Of a stretch of 7,680 nucleotides of DNA, positions 7,231 through 7,680 are shown piece after piece. Numbering within the stretch: the stretch's first letter is position 1; every line of letters starts with the position of its first letter. The DNA comes from Kiritimatiellia bacterium (GTDB taxonomy: Bacteria; Verrucomicrobiota; Kiritimatiellia; SLAD01), in NCBI GenBank assembly GCA_007134175.1, contig SLLF01000023.1, forward strand, positions 1 through 7,680, in the 5' to 3' direction. A program made the translations under genes and the position numbers. The notes beneath the pieces were generated by a model. That model saw nothing but the letters and a program-made list of their open reading frames with translations. It made no database searches and was not told the DNA's origin.

Positions 7231-7680
7231 ATGAACCCTGCAATCAACAGTCGCTATGGATGGTGGGGGATCCTCGCCTTATTGCTGGTTGCGCTGGTTT
7301 ATGGTGTTGCCCGTGTCCAGGAGATGAGGAGGTGGGAACGCATACCGGCGGGTATTTACGCGCTGGGCCAACGCGAGCTGACGCCCGCCGGGACACGCAC
7401 ACACGTGCATCTCGACGCGTTTTTCATGCAGCGCACCGAAGTCACCGTTGGGCAATTCGTGCGCTACCTGAACCGGGTCCGTCCCTCACCGGTCTATGAT
7501 TCCCCGCAAATCGAATTTCAGCGCCGACGCTATCGGGCACGAGTTGAACGTCGCCAGCCCGTAGCGTATGTCGATTTCGCGCAAGCGAGGGATTATGCCG
7601 CCTGGCTGAGCCGGCGGCGTGGTCGGTCCTATCGCTTGCCGACGGCGGATGAGTGGGAAGCGGCGGCGCGCGGGACCACA
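7231..7680 (+). CDS. Membrane-anchored SUMF1/FGE-sulfatase-domain protein, 3'-truncated by window edge
   Basis: An uninterrupted frame of 150 codons runs from the ATG at 7231 to the window end; an in-frame TGA at 7207-7209 makes this the first possible ATG start. Residues about 11-27 (WWGILALLLVALVYGVA) form one hydrophobic segment, either a signal anchor or an uncleaved signal sequence, so the domain would lie outside the cytoplasm. From about residue 38 the sequence follows the formylglycine-generating-enzyme/SUMF1 fold: IPAGIYALG, then FFMQRTEVTVGQFVRYLN, then QPVAYVDFAQARDYAAWLS and YRLPTADEWEAAARGT. True FGEs oxidise a sulfatase cysteine to formylglycine, but many proteins of this fold (EgtB-like, PvdO-like, lectin-like) do other things, and the deciding C-terminal cysteines are outside the window. 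It is divergent from araB; a functional link with arabinose use is unproven. Confidence 0.82.
   Translation, partial: MNPAINSRYGWWGILALLLVALVYGVARVQEMRRWERIPAGIYALGQRELTPAGTRTHVHLDAFFMQRTEVTVGQFVRYLNRVRPSPVYDSPQIEFQRRRYRARVERRQPVAYVDFAQARDYAAWLSRRRGRSYRLPTADEWEAAARGTT

Overview
The window is about 60% GC by eye and looks like a bacterial chromosome segment devoted to plant cell-wall (pectin/hemicellulose) sugars. A long secreted-type polysaccharide-lyase gene, an L-arabinose catabolic operon, a SUMF1/FGE-fold protein and an orphan ORF6N (phage-antirepressor-type) relic are a gene mix common in free-living, carbohydrate-degrading bacteria. My best guess is the Planctomycetota/Verrucomicrobiota/Lentisphaerota/Kiritimatiellota group, but that is inference from content and style, not a measured placement.

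Layout, left to right. (1) Bases 1-2607 (+): the 3' part of a very large gene for a PcRGLX/YetA-like (PL26-type) exo-rhamnogalacturonan lyase family protein; its 5' end lies outside the window. (2) Bases 2603-2989 (-): a broken ORF6N-domain gene with an in-frame amber codon and a 3' end cut off exactly at the lyase stop codon. It carries two near-perfect palindromes 48 bases apart that encode a repeated L-R-x-Q-x-x-T-S-K peptide. (3) Bases 2990-3257: a 268-base gap with the relic's promoter/RBS, a near-exact direct repeat 60 bases apart, and three hairpins, one of which may end the ara transcript. (4) Bases 3258-7107 (-): a compact araB-araD-araA operon in which both gene junctions are 4-base ATGA overlaps. 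(5) Bases 7108-7230: a short divergent control region with an AACCGGTT core of the kind bound by LacI-family repressors. (6) Bases 7231-7680 (+): the 5' part of a membrane-anchored SUMF1/FGE-sulfatase-domain protein that runs off the window.

How the genes fit together: AraA turns L-arabinose into L-ribulose, AraB phosphorylates it to L-ribulose-5-phosphate, and AraD epimerises that to D-xylulose-5-phosphate for the pentose phosphate pathway. L-arabinose is a major side-chain sugar of rhamnogalacturonan I, whose backbone is the expected substrate of a PL26 enzyme, so the lyase and the operon plausibly serve the same polymer. The most unusual thing in the window is the palindromic repeat pair inside the dead ORF6N gene and the abrupt junction of that gene with the lyase gene; I do not see a complete undescribed system.
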